Source: Muraenolepis orangiensis (lineage: Eukaryota; Chordata; Actinopteri; Gadiformes; Muraenolepididae). Taken from it: a stretch of DNA of 64,000 nucleotides. Position 1 is the first letter of the stretch, and every line of letters starts with the position of its first letter. The stretch covers positions 565,032 through 629,031 of the forward strand of contig CM051006.1 of the NCBI GenBank assembly GCA_027704905.1, written 5' to 3'. The position numbers were made by a program, and so were the translations under genes. Below are positions 34,358-63,770 of the stretch, piece by piece. Below the pieces are notes generated by a model, which worked only from the letters and a program-made list of their open reading frames with translations, made no database searches and was not told the DNA's origin.

Positions 34358-34508
34358 CTGACACCACACACACATACACACATACCACACACACGCACAC
34401 ATACCTGACACCACACACACGCACACACATACACACACACACACACACATACCTGACACCACACACACGCACACACACACACACACACACACATACCTGA
34501 CACCACAC

Positions 34509-34546
<38 letters not shown>

Positions 34547-34557
34547 CTGACACCACA

Positions 34558-34591
<34 letters not shown>

Positions 34592-35810
34592 TACCTGACA
34601 CCACACACACGCACGCACGCACACACACATACCTGACACCACACGCACGCACGCACACACATACCACACACACACACATGGTGCCTACTCACAGTAACAC
34701 AGTTCAGTTCTGATTCCATTGTCTCCTCATGTTAGGTTTGAACCACTGCCATTTTGTAAAGTGACGGCTAACTGCTACTCCTTCTAAGAGCTGGATAGTG
34801 TGTGTTTGTACTGAGTATGTGTTCTACTACGTGTTTTACATGGAACAACATTTTATATAGTATATGTTCTGAATGTTTTATCTACAACCTTTTTATTCTG
34901 CTAAAAGCCTTAATCGCCGCCTGTTCACTTTCCAACCTTGTATTAGGAATGTCTCAGTTCCATGTCTCATGTTTCTCAACACTCGCTAACGGCTGTGTTC
35001 TACCATCTTTAAATGTTAAGGGGTTTTAACTACATACAGTATAACCAAAGTTTTAGTTTTTACTTATATTTCCTTTACATTATCATTAAGTTAGGAACAA
35101 TGAATTCAATTAGTTTTACATTTTTAAAAAAAGGGTCTGAAAGGGAAGGTGGTCATGGACCTGCTAGCCATTAAGGTTCAAGTTCTCTGATTAGCAGCAG
35201 CTGACCTGTCTTAGCATGTCCCACTACTCCACATGTTATACTAAGGGAGTAGCATGTCCTGCTACTTAAAATGTTATGCTATGAAACAAGTCACAATACC
35301 TAGCATGTTTTACTACTTAACATGTTATGCAACTTAGCATGTTGTGCTACTTTGCATGTTATGCTACTTAGCATGTTATGCTACGTAACGTGTTTTGCTT
35401 CCTAGCATGTTATTCTACCTAGCATGTTATGCTACCTAGCAGGAGGCGTGTCTCTTTTAGAGGAGAGCGTCTTAAGCCTTCCCGGTAAATAGAGTTTAAA
35501 TAAGCATCAGATTGGGAGCTGCTGAAGGCCGGGGTCTCCGTGTTGGCCGCTAGTCCAGTTCCCTTCTTATTCCTACAGAGGTGCAGTGGTGCATTCTTTA
35601 TTTCTATTTAGTTTGTTCGTAGTTTGAGATTTTAAGACAATACGGATTCAAAATGGTAGAAAGGGGGTTGAGGGACAGCTTGCTCTCAGCCTCTTAAACT
35701 AAGGGGTTATTGCCGAGGCTGTGACCTCATGTTATTGGCTCAGCTCAGTGGTCTGTGTTGTCATCCTGTTGTATTTCATCACACAAATAAAAGTATATAC
35801 AAGGTCATGT
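33354..35810 (+). other. stom: Probable stom 3' UTR
   Basis: No further gene-like frame lies before the poly(A) signal at 35786. Contains CA-rich blocks (33369-33645 and 34140-34680, the second with an ATACCTGACACCACACACAC unit of about 40-60 bp) and a degenerate TAGCATGTTATGCTACTT repeat (35215-35440). The extent is inferred from the signal position. Confidence 0.5.
35786..35791 (+). terminator. stom: stom poly(A) signal AATAAA
   Basis: AATAAA, then a GT-rich element (TGTCTGAGTGTGTTC, 35809-35823) about 20 nt downstream. This is the best signal between stom and gsn on this strand. Confidence 0.6.
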
Positions 35811-35897
35811 CTGAGTGTGTTCCCTCTGACCTGGTTGGTTGGTTCTGACTCTCCTGGGAGCCACTGTGAAACAAACACAACACGCTGGTTTCAGAGG

Positions 35898-35903
35898 TTT
35901 ATT
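35898..35903 (-). terminator. gsn: gsn poly(A) signal AATAAA (- strand)
   Basis: TTTATT on + reads AATAAA on -, followed on that strand by GT-rich GTGTTGTGTTTGTTTCAC. This gives gsn a 3' UTR of about 0.9 kb (35880-36800). Confidence 0.6.
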
Positions 35904-36800
35904 GGACATGGGACATGCGTGGGCCCGCGGGGTGAGGCCGTGTCTGGACCTGATTGGTTTCTCATGCAGCAACGTTCTCTGCAGCAACGCTTTACATTCC
36001 TCTTATAAATAGAGACAGCCTACAGCCATGCCCGCTCACAAATAGACATGTAGGAGATACAGGAGAACCAGCTGCTTTATGCTGCAAAGCCCGTGATGAG
36101 AGAGTAGCTAAGCCTTGTAGAAGCGTCCCGTCCCCCCTGGTCCTCGGCAGCGGTGAGAATATTAAAGCGTAGAAGAGAAAGCGAGACCCTGGGATACACA
36201 CAGAGGTTTAAGGCATTGGTTGTATTGCTTTGGGAAGGCTTAGGAAGCGGATCCTGGCAGTGACTTTACCAAACAAACAAAAGGTCTTTGCTCTCCACGT
36301 GGGTTCCTCATCTCTCTCTCATAACCTCAGAGCGGGGATACAGCTGTACCGAGGGAACACCATCAAAAATAGATACAATAAAATAACCTTATCCTGGCAA
36401 AATGTGCAAAACCCTGGCAGAAGCCTGTGTATGTCATGCAAAACTACATATCCCTTGATCCTCTCTGTTGGCATGTGCTAGACGGAGCATAGCTTGGCAT
36501 ACGAGAGTTGATTAAAATAACACACAGTGTGTGTGTGTGCACTAGTGCCTGAGAGTTATGGCAGCGCAATAAAACATTAAAAACTAAAATACATTTTTTT
36601 TTTTTAACTACAAATTAGTTTTCTTATGGCATTGTAATGAGTTGTCAATGTAACTGGAACTACAATTCTAAATGGCTGATCTAATGGGATGTCTTGATGT
36701 TTGAGTGTCAGTGCGTGTGGCGTGCGGCGGCGGCGGGAGGGGTAGTACTGGGTGAGAGGGGGAAGGGTCGGGGGAAGGGTCGGGGGTGGGGGGTCAAAGT

Positions 36801-53350
<16,550 letters not shown>

Positions 53351-53769
53351 TCTTCCTGTAGGGGGCAGCGAGGAGTTAACACGGGTTTGGAACCATTGTG
53401 ACAAGTCTGCTTCTGCATTAACTGCAAGTCTGCTGCAAGTCTGCAACTGCATTTTATTGAGGGCTTCACAGGTACACACTACTCAACCTAAACCTCAGGC
53501 CTCTAAACTAAGGACAAGTTCCATCTAAAGGAAGAAACATTAAGAACAGACATAGTGGTTGGCCAAACGGTTGGGCGAGTTTTGCTGCACTCACAGGCGT
53601 GGATTCAAGCTAGGAAACATCTGCCTGTAAAATCAATGTTCCCGTGAGCCGTGTCCGCATTGCACCACATTAATGATTCCTCTTGGCTTTCCTGTAGGCT
53701 TTCTGTTCGTAAATCCTTATACGCCTTTATGAGTCCTTTCAAACCTTGTTCTCATCAATAATCTCAAAT

Positions 53770-53995
53770 ATCATCCAAAAATATATATATATTATATATG
53801 CATTACATTAAATTTCAGTCATTTAGCTGATGCTTTTGTTTATATGAAGCTTATAAGTCTGCAATTTCACATTTGACCCCATATGCAAAGCAGATGACCC
53901 ATTTGAGTGGCGACCCAGAGGTTGGGGATACACTGTACTCACTGTGCTAGCTCCTTCCAACCTAGATGACCCCTGTTGCTAAACCTGCTACCCTG
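53770..53995. repeat. Diverged teleost dispersed repeat
   Basis: TTTCAGTCATTTAGCTGATG is a degraded copy of the core at 21590. It is followed by GCGACCCAGAGGTTGGGGAT and CTGTGCTAGCTCC. Confidence 0.5.
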
Positions 53996-54236
53996 CTACT
54001 GCTTCCAGGATATTTACTCTGGGGGGGGGGATCTTGTGGTGGCACTCCCTGACACATGCTGCCATGGAAACCATAATGTTTAGGGTTGTAGTTAGCTATT
54101 AATACCAACAGCCGGGTGACTCAGTGGACCGTGGGGAGGACTTCCTGCTCGGGGCAGGAAGGGGCGGCGACCGATTTGACTCAGCTTATGGGGAGGGGAT
54201 GATGGTGAGCTGTATGTGGCAAGGCATGGTGAAGGA

Positions 54237-57232
54237 GATAGGGGGTGGAGGAGATACAGGGTGAAGGAGATCGGGGGTGGAGGAGATACAGGGTGGAGGA
54301 GATACAGGGTGGAGGAGATACAGGGTGGAGGTGATAGGGGGTGGAGGAGATACAGGGTGGAGGAGATACAGGGTGGAGGAGATACAGGGTGGAGGAGATC
54401 GGGGTGGAGGAGATACAGGGTGGAGGAGATAGGGGGTGGAGGAGATACAGGGTGGAGGAGATCGGGGGTGGAGGAGATACAGTTTGGAGGTGATAGGGGG
54501 TGGAGGAGATACAGGGTGGAGGAGATAGGGGGTGGAGGAGATACAGGGTGGAGGAGATCGGGGGTGGAGGAGATACAGGGTGGAGGAGATACAGGGTGGA
54601 GGAGATACAGGGTGGAGGAGATAGGGGGTGGAGGAGATACAGGGTGGAGGAGATACAGGGTGGAGGAGATACAGGGTGAAGGAGATAGGGGGTGGAGGAG
54701 ATACAGGGTGGAGGAGATACAGGGTGGAGGAGATACAGGGTGGAGGAGATAGGGGGTGGAGGAGATACAGGGTGGAGGAGATACAGGGTGGAGGAGATAC
54801 AGGGTGAAGGAGATAGGGGGTGGAGGAGATACAGGGTGGAGGAGATCGGGGGTGGAGGAGATACAGGGTGGAGAAGATACAGGGTGGAGGTGATAGGGGG
54901 TGGAGGAGATACAGGGTGGAGGAGATACAGGGTGGAGGAGATACAGGGTGAAGGAGATAGGGGGTGGAGGAGATACAGGGTGGAGGAGATTGGGGTGGAG
55001 GAGATACAGGGTGGAGGTGATAGGGAGTGGAGGTGATAGGGAGTGGAGGAGATACAGGGTTGAGGAGATACAGGGTGAAGGAGATACAGGGTGGAGGAGA
55101 TACAGGGTGGAGGAGATACATGGTGAAGGAGATCGGGGGTGGAGGAGATACAGGGTGGAGTAGATAGGTGGTGGAGGAGATACAGGGTGGAGGAGATACA
55201 GGGTGGAGGAGATACAGGGTGGAGGAGATACATGGTGAAGGAGATCGGGGGTGGAGGAGATACAGGGTGGAGGAGATACAGAGTGGAGGAGATACAGAGT
55301 GGAGGAGATACAGGGTGGAGGAGATACAGGGTGGAGTAGATACATGGTGGAGGAGATACAGGGTGGAGTAGATACATGGTGAAGGAGATCGGGGGTGGAG
55401 TAGATACATGGTGAAGGAGATCGGGGGTGGAGGAGATACAGGGTGAAGGAGATCGGGGGTGGAGGAGATACAGAGTGGAGGAGATACAGGGTGGAGGAGA
55501 TACAGGGTGAAGGAGATAGGGGGTGGAGGAGATACAGGGTGAAGGAGATAGGGAGTGGAGGAGATACAGGGTGAAGGAGATCGGGGGTGGAGAAGATACA
55601 GGGTGGAGGAGATACAGGGTGGAGGAGATACAGGGTGGAGGTGATAGGGGGTGGAGGAGATACAGGGTGGAGGAGATACAGGGTGGAGGAGATCGGGGTG
55701 GAGGAGATAGGGGGTGGAGGAGATACAGGGTGGAGGAGATCGGGGGTGGAGGAGATACAGTTTGGAGGTGATAGGGGGTGGAGGAGATACAGGGTGGAGG
55801 AGATAGGGGGTGGAGGAGATACAGGGTGGAGGAGATCGGGGGTGGAGGAGATACAGGGTGGAGGAGATACAGGGTGGAGGAGATACAGGGTGGAGGAGAT
55901 AGGGGGTGGAGGAGATACAGGGTGGAGGAGATACAGGGTGAAGGAGATAGGGGGTGGAGGAGATACAGGGTGGAGGAGATCGGGGGTGGAGGAGATACAG
56001 GGTGGAGAAGATACAGGGTGGAGGTGATAGGGGGTGGAGGAGATACAGGGTGGAGGAGATACAGGGTGGAGGAGATACAGGGTGAAGGAGATAGGGGGTG
56101 GAGGAGATACAGGGTGGAGGAGATCGGGGTGGAGGAGATACAGGGTGGAGGAGATACAGGGTGGAGGTGATAGGGGGTGGAGGAGATACAGGGTGGAGGA
56201 GATACAGGGTGAAGGAGATACAGGGTGGAGGAGATACAGGGTGGAGGAGATACATGGTGAAGGAGATCGGGGGTGGAGGAGATACAGGGTGGAGTAGATA
56301 GGTGGTGGAGGAGATACAGGGTGGAGGAGATACAGGGTGGAGGAGATACAGGGTGGAGGAGATACATGGTGAAGGAGATCGGGGGTGGAGGAGATACAGG
56401 GTGGAGGAGATACAGAGTGGAGGAGATACAGCGTGGAGGAGATACAGGGTGGAGGAGATACAGGGTGGAGTAGATACATGGTGGAGGAGATACAGGGTGG
56501 AGTAGATACATGGTGAAGGAGATCGGGGGTGGAGGAGACACAGGGTGGAGTAGATACATGGTGAAGGAGATCGGGGGTGGAGGAGATACAGGGTGGAGTA
56601 GATACATAGTGAAGGAGATAGGGGGTGGAGGAGATACAGGGTGGAGTAGATACATGGTGGAGGAGATACAGGGTGGAGGAGATCGGGGGTGGAGGAGATA
56701 CAGGGTGGAGTAGATACATGGTGGAGGAGATAGGTGGTGGAGGAGATACAGGGTGGAGGAGATCGGGGGTGGAGGAGATACAGGGTGGAGTAGATACATG
56801 GTGGAGGAGATAGGTGGTGGAGGAGATACAGGGTGGAGGAGATAGGTGGTGGAGGAGATAAAGGGTGGAGGAGATACAGGGTGGAGGTGATAGGTGGTGG
56901 AGGAGATACAGGGTGGAGGAGATAGGTGGTGGAGGAGATAAAGGGTGGAGGAGATACAGGGTGGAGGAGATAGGTGGTGGAGGAGATACAGGGTGGAGGA
57001 GATAGGTGGTGGAGGAGATACAGGGTGGAGAGAAAGGTGGTGGAGGAGATACAGGGTGGAGGAGATAGGTGGTGGAGGAGATACAGGGTGGAGGAGATAG
57101 GTGGTGGAGGAGATACAGGGTGGAGGAGATAGGTGGTGGAGGAGATACAGGGTGGAGGAGATAGGTGATGGAGGAGATACAGGGTGGATGAGATAAAGGG
57201 TGGAGGAGATAAAGGGTGGAGAAGCATGTAGA
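54237..57232. repeat. 16-bp minisatellite, 3 kb, gsn 5' region
   Basis: About 185 units of GATACAGGGTGGAGGA with variants (GATCGGGGGTGGAGGA, GATAGGGGGTGGAGGA, TACATGGTGAAGGA). Rare marker units (CAGTTTGGAGGTGATAGG at about 54480 and 55758; TAGATAGGTGGTGG at about 55158 and 56291) show a large internal duplication of about 1.1-1.3 kb. All three - strand frames are nearly free of stops, giving Ser/Pro/Leu-rich frames of 870-1050 codons that change with each indel. Confidence 0.95.
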
Positions 57233-57262
57233 GGCTTTCATTCACAGCATTAAGGTAAACAC

Positions 57263-57510
57263 AGGTCGGCAGTAGTTCAGTCTGTTGTGACTTGGCTTGG
57301 GAACCGGAAGGTCGCCGGTTTAAGTCCCTGAAACACCTGGGCACACTGCCTCAGTGCCCTTGAGCAAGGCACCAGCCCCTCCCCTGCTCCCCTGTATATC
57401 CAACAGCTGATACCCACTGCTCCTCATACTAGGATGGGTTAATGAGAGGACCTCATCTCACTGAGAGGACATGAGACCAATGGAGAGGATTCACTCCTGA
57501 CCTGTGAGTC
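57263..57510 (+). mobile_element. tRNA-derived SINE
   Basis: GTCGGCAGTAGTTCAGTCTG, GAAGGTCGCCGGTTTAAGTC, CCTTGAGCAAGGCACCAGCC, CTGATACCCACTGCTCCTCA and an end GACCAATGGAGAGGATTCAC. It is the most complete copy of the family in the window. Confidence 0.85.
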
Positions 57511-57527
57511 AACCACCCTGAGTCAAA

Positions 57528-57552
57528 CACACACGCACACGCACACGCACAC

Positions 57553-57622
<70 letters not shown>
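57528..57622. repeat. (CA)n microsatellite
   Basis: About 95 bp of CA with a few CG steps. From 57623 to 58689 I see ordinary AT-rich sequence without recognisable coding or repeats. Confidence 0.95.
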
Positions 57623-57625
<3 letters not shown>

Positions 57626-58689
57626 CCATATCTCACTGCATCACAGCCTTGCTGCGCTGAATGAAGTGTTTACAGTAGGATCTGTGTGTGAACTCATGGA
57701 CTCTAATGAATTGTATGGCTGAAGCTGCTATGAAGCTACGGTAGCTAGCCGACTGTGTTATGGTGTCCGGACAGAACAACAAAACAAGTCCTGTGGTCTT
57801 TGGATTGTGAGCGCGGCCGACTGATTACTGGAGGCCCAGCGGAGTGGAGCTGTGTTGGCTGAGTCACGCTCAGTCATTGAGCAAAAGAGAGACGATTCTT
57901 GAACATTGCGAGCTGCCCACAAACACGGCAGGAATCCCGGAGTGGAGGATTCTGGAAACCGACTCTCCATATTTGGTTTCCCTATTCACCCTGCTTTCCA
58001 AGGCCAAGTTCAGGTCCCACCATTCTGGTTCCTTCTGGAAGGCCTGGAGCTCGGAACCCCTCTGTTTGTTAGTCTGGATGTATGAACGCTAGATAGCCAA
58101 CCAGATGTCCAACCAGGCTGGCTGTTGTTGTTGACATGAAGAGTCTGGGTTTGAGGTTTGAGTACTCTAGTTACATATACAGTTCATATAGTAGACGTGT
58201 TTCAAAACAGTCCAATTTGGATGGATATAATATATACATATATATTTATTATAGTACTTTATCATCATTTTTACACATATACATTTGGATTTGGATATTC
58301 ACATTTTTTCAACATGGCTCTGAAATATGTAAACTAACTTTCCCTAGTCATTGCTGACAACTTTATAGAATGTAGATTAGCAATATTTAAGCACAATGAG
58401 CAATGAATAGCAATGAATATAACCCATGGTGACTCAAACTGGAAAATAAATCATATGAATGCAATAATAATAGTGTTGTTCCACTGGTGATACCAGGAGG
58501 AACTAACTCACCAACACAAACACTGGCTTCTATTTATACTTATTATCTTTATTATCTTCACAAGGAAGTCCCAGTCGTACGCTGTGTGCTGGTGGATAAT
58601 AATTACATTAATAAACGCTTACGACTTGGGGAACTAGATCACTTCTGCTTCATAATGTCAAGAGTTGTGTACACACCAGCCTACACACA

Positions 58690-58802
58690 AACACACACAC
58701 ACACACACGACCTCGTCTGTTCAACAGATTAACTCACACAGTGTGTGTGTGTGTGTGTGTGGTGTGTGTGTGTGTGTGTGTGTGTGTGTGGTGTGGTGTG
58801 TG

Positions 58803-58837
<35 letters not shown>

Positions 58838-58862
58838 TGTGTGTGTATGTGTGGTGTGTGCG
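58690..58862. repeat. (CA)n and (TG)n with GGTGTGG breaks
   Basis: A short CA run (58687-58708), then TG (58740-58860). From 58863 to 59205 nothing assignable is seen. Confidence 0.93.
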
Positions 58863-59208
58863 GGGGCTGGGGCTGGGGAAGCAGTAGCGCTGGGGATGTA
58901 CAAACAAAATAAGTAAACAGACTTTTAGCGAAGCAAACTATATTAAAGTGTTTATGACGCCAGATGGTGAACCCATAACGCTCCCTGATGTCACACAGAG
59001 CGACATCCACTCACATGTGATCATTCCTCCGTTAAACCAGACTGACAGCTCGACTGACGTTTTACATCATCCCTTAAAAAGACCCTTTGATTCCCTGAAA
59101 GCAATTCCCGTCGGTCGACCCCCGACCAACATGAGAAACGCTCTCTAAAATCCTGTGAAATGTGGAGTCGTTGGAGAAGAAGAGACTGTCGCCCGACAGG
59201 GGGGAGAG

Positions 59209-59351
<143 letters not shown>

Positions 59352-60054
59352 GGGGCTCACAGTCAGTCAAACCAAACCTGCTGCCGTCCACAATTTAGTA
59401 ACGCAAACATCCACTCAGTCTGAGGAGGCCTCAGACGGGGACCAGAATCCCTGTCAGTCAACTATCCCAAAACTCTGAATGTTTAATAGACTTTAATAGA
59501 CTGTGTCTATTAAAGCAAAAATCACCAGATTACCAGATTACTGAAATGAAATACAGGTACATTTGGCAGCCCATATATACAGAACAATAGGTCTGATGAT
59601 AAGGCGACATATTCAGCCTTTTCTTATCATCAATGTAGTGCAGTAGTAAAGGCAGTGCACCATGGTAACTAGGGTTACTAGGATGAGGAAGGAATCGTTC
59701 TATATTGCTTATGATAGAAAGTTGACAGCTAGACAGACAGCCTGAGGTATCAGATAGACACACGACTAATCGTCAACCGTCTAGAAATGAATATTCACAA
59801 GCAAGCTAGAACCTTTGCCAATATAAAAATCAGAAAATATTTAATATATTAAAATATATTAATATATTTTAATCCGATTTTTGATTCATCACTTAAATCG
59901 ACTGAATTAACACCCATAAAACCTGTGTTTTGGTTTGAGAGGGTCCGTTGGCATGGGAACATGGGACAGGGCATAAATAGAACTGGTCACATGACCACCA
60001 GGGGGTTGTGTCTCATCGTCAAGTGAGTTCCCCTCCCGGCCAGCCGGTTGGGGA

Positions 60055-60142
60055 GACACCCCTCCTCCCTCCCCCCACCTCCCCCCTCCCTCCTCCCCCT
60101 CCCCTCCCCCCCTCCCCCCTCCCTCCTCCCTCCCCCCTCCCT
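60055..60142. repeat. CCCCTCCC tract
   Basis: C-rich CCCCTCCCTCCTCCCCCTCC-type sequence, followed by purine-rich GGAGAGGGGAGG sequence at 60238-60530. From 60531 to 60870 nothing assignable is seen. Confidence 0.9.
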
Positions 60143-60882
60143 CAACACATGCTCACATTCCCGGTGCTTCGGCGACCGGGAGGTGAATGCAGGAGTCCTC
60201 TGCTGCTACCAACCAGCGTGACGCATATTCAAACTAGAGAGCTAGTGGGAAAGGAAGGAGGAGGGAGGAGGGGAGAGGAGCGAGGGGAGAGTGGAAAGGG
60301 GGAGGAGGGAGGTAAGGATAGAGAATAGGAGAAAAGGAGAGAGGTCGACAACAAAAGAGAACAGAACAGAACCGGGGGAGAGGATGGAGAAGAGGGGAGG
60401 AGAGAAGGAGAGAAGGAGAGAAGGAGAGAGGGGAGGCATGGTGACAAGAGAGGAAAGAGAACAGATGGGGCCAAGATAGGAGGAGATATGAGGAGTATAA
60501 GGCGAGGGAGAGGAGACGAGACGAGTAAGGAGAGGAGATGTGTTTCTGTGTCAAGGACTCCACTTCCAGTCCAGTAAATGAGAGACAAACTGTTGTAAAA
60601 GCCACGTTGTAAAGTAGCGTAAAGAGGCAGCAGCAGCAGCACAAACCTAAAGGCCAGTGGGGAAAACGTCCACGGAGGATGTAAACACAGCTAGTTTAAG
60701 GTTCTCCTCCTTTCCATGTTCCATGGCCAAAACACACATCCCTCAGGACTCTCAGCTCCACTGGCTTCTTATGGTTATGAAGAGAGATTCCTGCAGCAGG
60801 AAGGATAGAGGGTGACTCATTCTCTCTGACCAGCATCTGCTGAGGGCTGCTCAGCTGTTGCTATGAGGCAGGCAGGACCAAA

Positions 60883-60905
60883 TACACACACACATGTATA
60901 GATAG

Positions 60906-60936
<31 letters not shown>

Positions 60937-60987
60937 TAGATACACACACACACACACATATGTATATACACACACACACATATGCAT

Positions 60988-61026
<39 letters not shown>

Positions 61027-61032
61027 TAGATA

Positions 61033-61104
<72 letters not shown>

Positions 61105-61181
61105 TAGATACACACACACACACACCCACACACACACATACACACACATATGTATATACACACACACACATATGCATGTAC

Positions 61182-61217
<36 letters not shown>

Positions 61218-61265
61218 GTGTAGATACCAAGATACAAACACTCACACACACACACATTTGTGTAG

Positions 61266-61331
<66 letters not shown>

Positions 61332-61377
61332 GTAGATACCAAGATACAAACACTCACACACACACACATTTGTGTAG

Positions 61378-61442
<65 letters not shown>
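60883..61442. repeat. (CA)n array with GTATAGATA and GTGTAGATAC steps
   Basis: CA runs split by TGTATAGATAGACAC, TATGTATATACAC, ATGCATGTACAC and ATGTGTAGATACCAAGATAC. The last block of about 120 bp is duplicated (61215-61330 and 61330-61442). From 61443 to 61754 there is unassigned unique sequence. Confidence 0.95.
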
Positions 61443-61444
<2 letters not shown>

Positions 61445-61750
61445 GTACGTGTGCACATATGCATGTGTCTGCCTGTCTGTCTATTGAAGGTTGCATCTTG
61501 TTTGTTTCCTCATTTAAAGGCCCCCTACCCATCCACCACCTCCGTCTCCCGTGAGGCTGTTGCCTCAGCAACAGGAAGCGTAAACATATTGTACACTAAA
61601 AGTCTAATGCGGCCCAATGTGTAGTTCCTGGTTCCTCTGAGAACCCAGGTGTGACAGCATGGGACCCAGGGCCAGTGTGTTAGGGGAGTGGAGCACAGTC
61701 TCATCTGGACAGAGCTGGGGATAGTGGGAAACTTTTGTTTTGTCTGTGTA

Positions 61751-61990
<240 letters not shown>

Positions 61991-62333
61991 CACACACGGA
62001 CACACAAACCCCTTTAACACTCAACAATCTTCCCTAAGACTGGCCAAAACATATGCAGCCCCCTCCCCCAATATAAATGTATGTGTTTCCTCCATTCCCC
62101 GTCTCTGAGCAGCCCTGTTTAACGGATCAATGAAGAGAGATGATGAAGAGATGAAGGTCTACTCTAACGGTGCTTCATGTCTGTAGGAGTCTGCGGTCCG
62201 GCATCCTTCTGCCGTGGTTCGGTGAGACAGAACCCCCTGTCTGTCTGTGCCATGTTGTCATCGGGTCTCACGTTACAGGGCTTTAAAGTATATATATAAT
62301 AATAATAAATCGCATGATTTATTTTCCTCTTAC

Positions 62334-62425
62334 CTGATTGCCGGTGAGTGTTCGGAGGGGGTTCTACGCGTCTCTTCTACTGCGGGAATAGAAAGGCTTT
62401 GATTCGGCCGTGTCGCTGGTTTATA
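62334..62425 (-). promoter_or_regulatory. Candidate gsn promoter and non-coding exon 1
   Basis: On the - strand a TATAAA (62425-62420) lies in a GC-richer segment. It is followed after about 85 nt by a strong donor AATCAG|GTAAGAGG (exon end 62334). A transcript starting about 30 nt after the TATA would have a 60-nt first exon, which could splice to the gsn acceptor at 53356. It could equally belong to nothing, or to another gene. Confidence 0.3.
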
Positions 62426-62793
62426 GGACAGGGCAACTCCCAGTTACGACACACCCCTCCCTCCCTCCCTGCCTGCCTGTCTGTCTGTCGGACGCCGGCC
62501 TGCAGCCCATGGTGGGACCCCGGCGTGGGGGGGGGGGGAGGAGAGAGACACACACACACACCACCTTCCTGGTTTACATCATGCCCCGGCCTGCCAGCCT
62601 ATTACGGGAGAATAGGCTCCATGGACAATATGTATTTTAGTGATAGTTGGTTCGAATGGTTTGGGTCCCGAGTCAGACATAATAATAATAATAATAATAA
62701 TAATAGGTAGTTAACGGTCGGTTGGTTAATTAGGACAAACTCCTTTATGAATTATCTGCTCTGGTGCTTTTCGGTTACATCAGAAACCAGAGC

Positions 62794-62814
62794 AACACTG
62801 CCCCCTTCTGGCCT
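62794..62814 (-). promoter_or_regulatory. CTCF-motif-like site
   Basis: AACACTGCCCCCTTCTGGCC fits the CTCF consensus on the - strand. A weaker match, GGCTCCCTCTAGTGGAC, lies at 63011-63027. Confidence 0.35.
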
Positions 62815-63189
62815 CCTTGATAAACGCACTCCCGCTGACCGGCTGTTTCAATGGCTTATATTAGGCTAGGATTCTGGAAAACTGATCACCAACTAAATAA
62901 ACAGTTTTGTATGTTTTACAAGTTAAGCTACTTACGAATACAATTTTAAACTGTTCAGATATGATAGACAACACAACATACATTCAACCGGGCCACACAC
63001 TGTGTGCAATGGCTCCCTCTAGTGGACAACAACAGCACACGCAAGTATCTTGTTTATAAATATATGATCAGATACAAAATATGTCAGCATTTCAAGATGG
63101 AATTCGAAGATGGAATTGGACTCTCCTCTAAATAGCATGGGGTCTTCAAACACTCACTGCTTATGTTTCGTCAATTGTTAGTTAGTTAA

Positions 63190-63770
63190 GTTGGTTAGTT
63201 CAGCCCTTGGCTCCTCCAGGGAACAGAGGCCATTGACGAACGTCTTCCATCTCACTCGGTTGGGGGGAGGTTTTTCAAGGTCTCCCCAGTTTTGCCCTCT
63301 CAGACATCTCTGCCTGGACATCCCTCCTCCAACTGTTCTTGGGGCGACCTCTTCTTCTCTTCCCTTGTGGGTTCCACTTCAGGGCTGTCAGGTGATGTTG
63401 TTGGCTGATTTATCCTCCTAAGGCAGTTGTTGATGAATGCTCCATCTTCTTCATGGCCAGAGTAGATAACAGACTGCCCACTGGGCAGCTTCACCTCCCC
63501 CGACGGTGTCCATCTTGTTTCTCCAGGCCCAGGACAGAGAGATTGTAGCGCACCATTTCTTTGGCAACGGTAGCAGCCTTGCCAGCCTGGAACATGGTCC
63601 GGACATTCCACGTCCCCACAGGGGGGTGGATTTCTTTGGTGTCAGAAGGTGTATCAACTTCCCAGCGTCCTTGTGGGTTGGACTGGGAAGCGTCATGATC
63701 CCCATCTCTAGGGCGCCTTCCTCAACCAAGTCTTTGATGCTTTCATTCCTCAGTGTTTCTGTAACTACTG
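63190..63770 (-). pseudogene. Internally deleted LINE: endonuclease start joined to ORF end
   Basis: On the - strand, from high coordinate: VGTWNVRTMFQAGKAATVAK and EMVRYNLSVLGL, then after a frameshift GETRWTPSGEVKLPSGQSVI and YSGHEEDGAFINNC. This is the start of an AP-endonuclease domain of the kind often annotated in animals as craniofacial development protein 2-like. It then passes to KRRRGRPKNSWRRDVQAEMS and, after another shift, RVRWKTFVNGLCSLEEP, typical of the far C-terminus of the same kind of ORF. The whole reverse transcriptase is missing. The sequence at 63771-64000 is probably the 5' flank or UTR of the element. Confidence 0.65.

Noticed and set aside
53356..57300. Secreted gelsolin signal-peptide exon
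   Set aside because: No - strand segment in this interval with a Met, a hydrophobic core and a donor could be found outside low-complexity repeats. Absence is not proven further upstream.
62348..62710. Short coding frame at the right side
   Set aside because: The frame ends in AAT/Asn repeats, has no family similarity and crosses C- and G-runs. The interval looks more like promoter sequence on the other strand.
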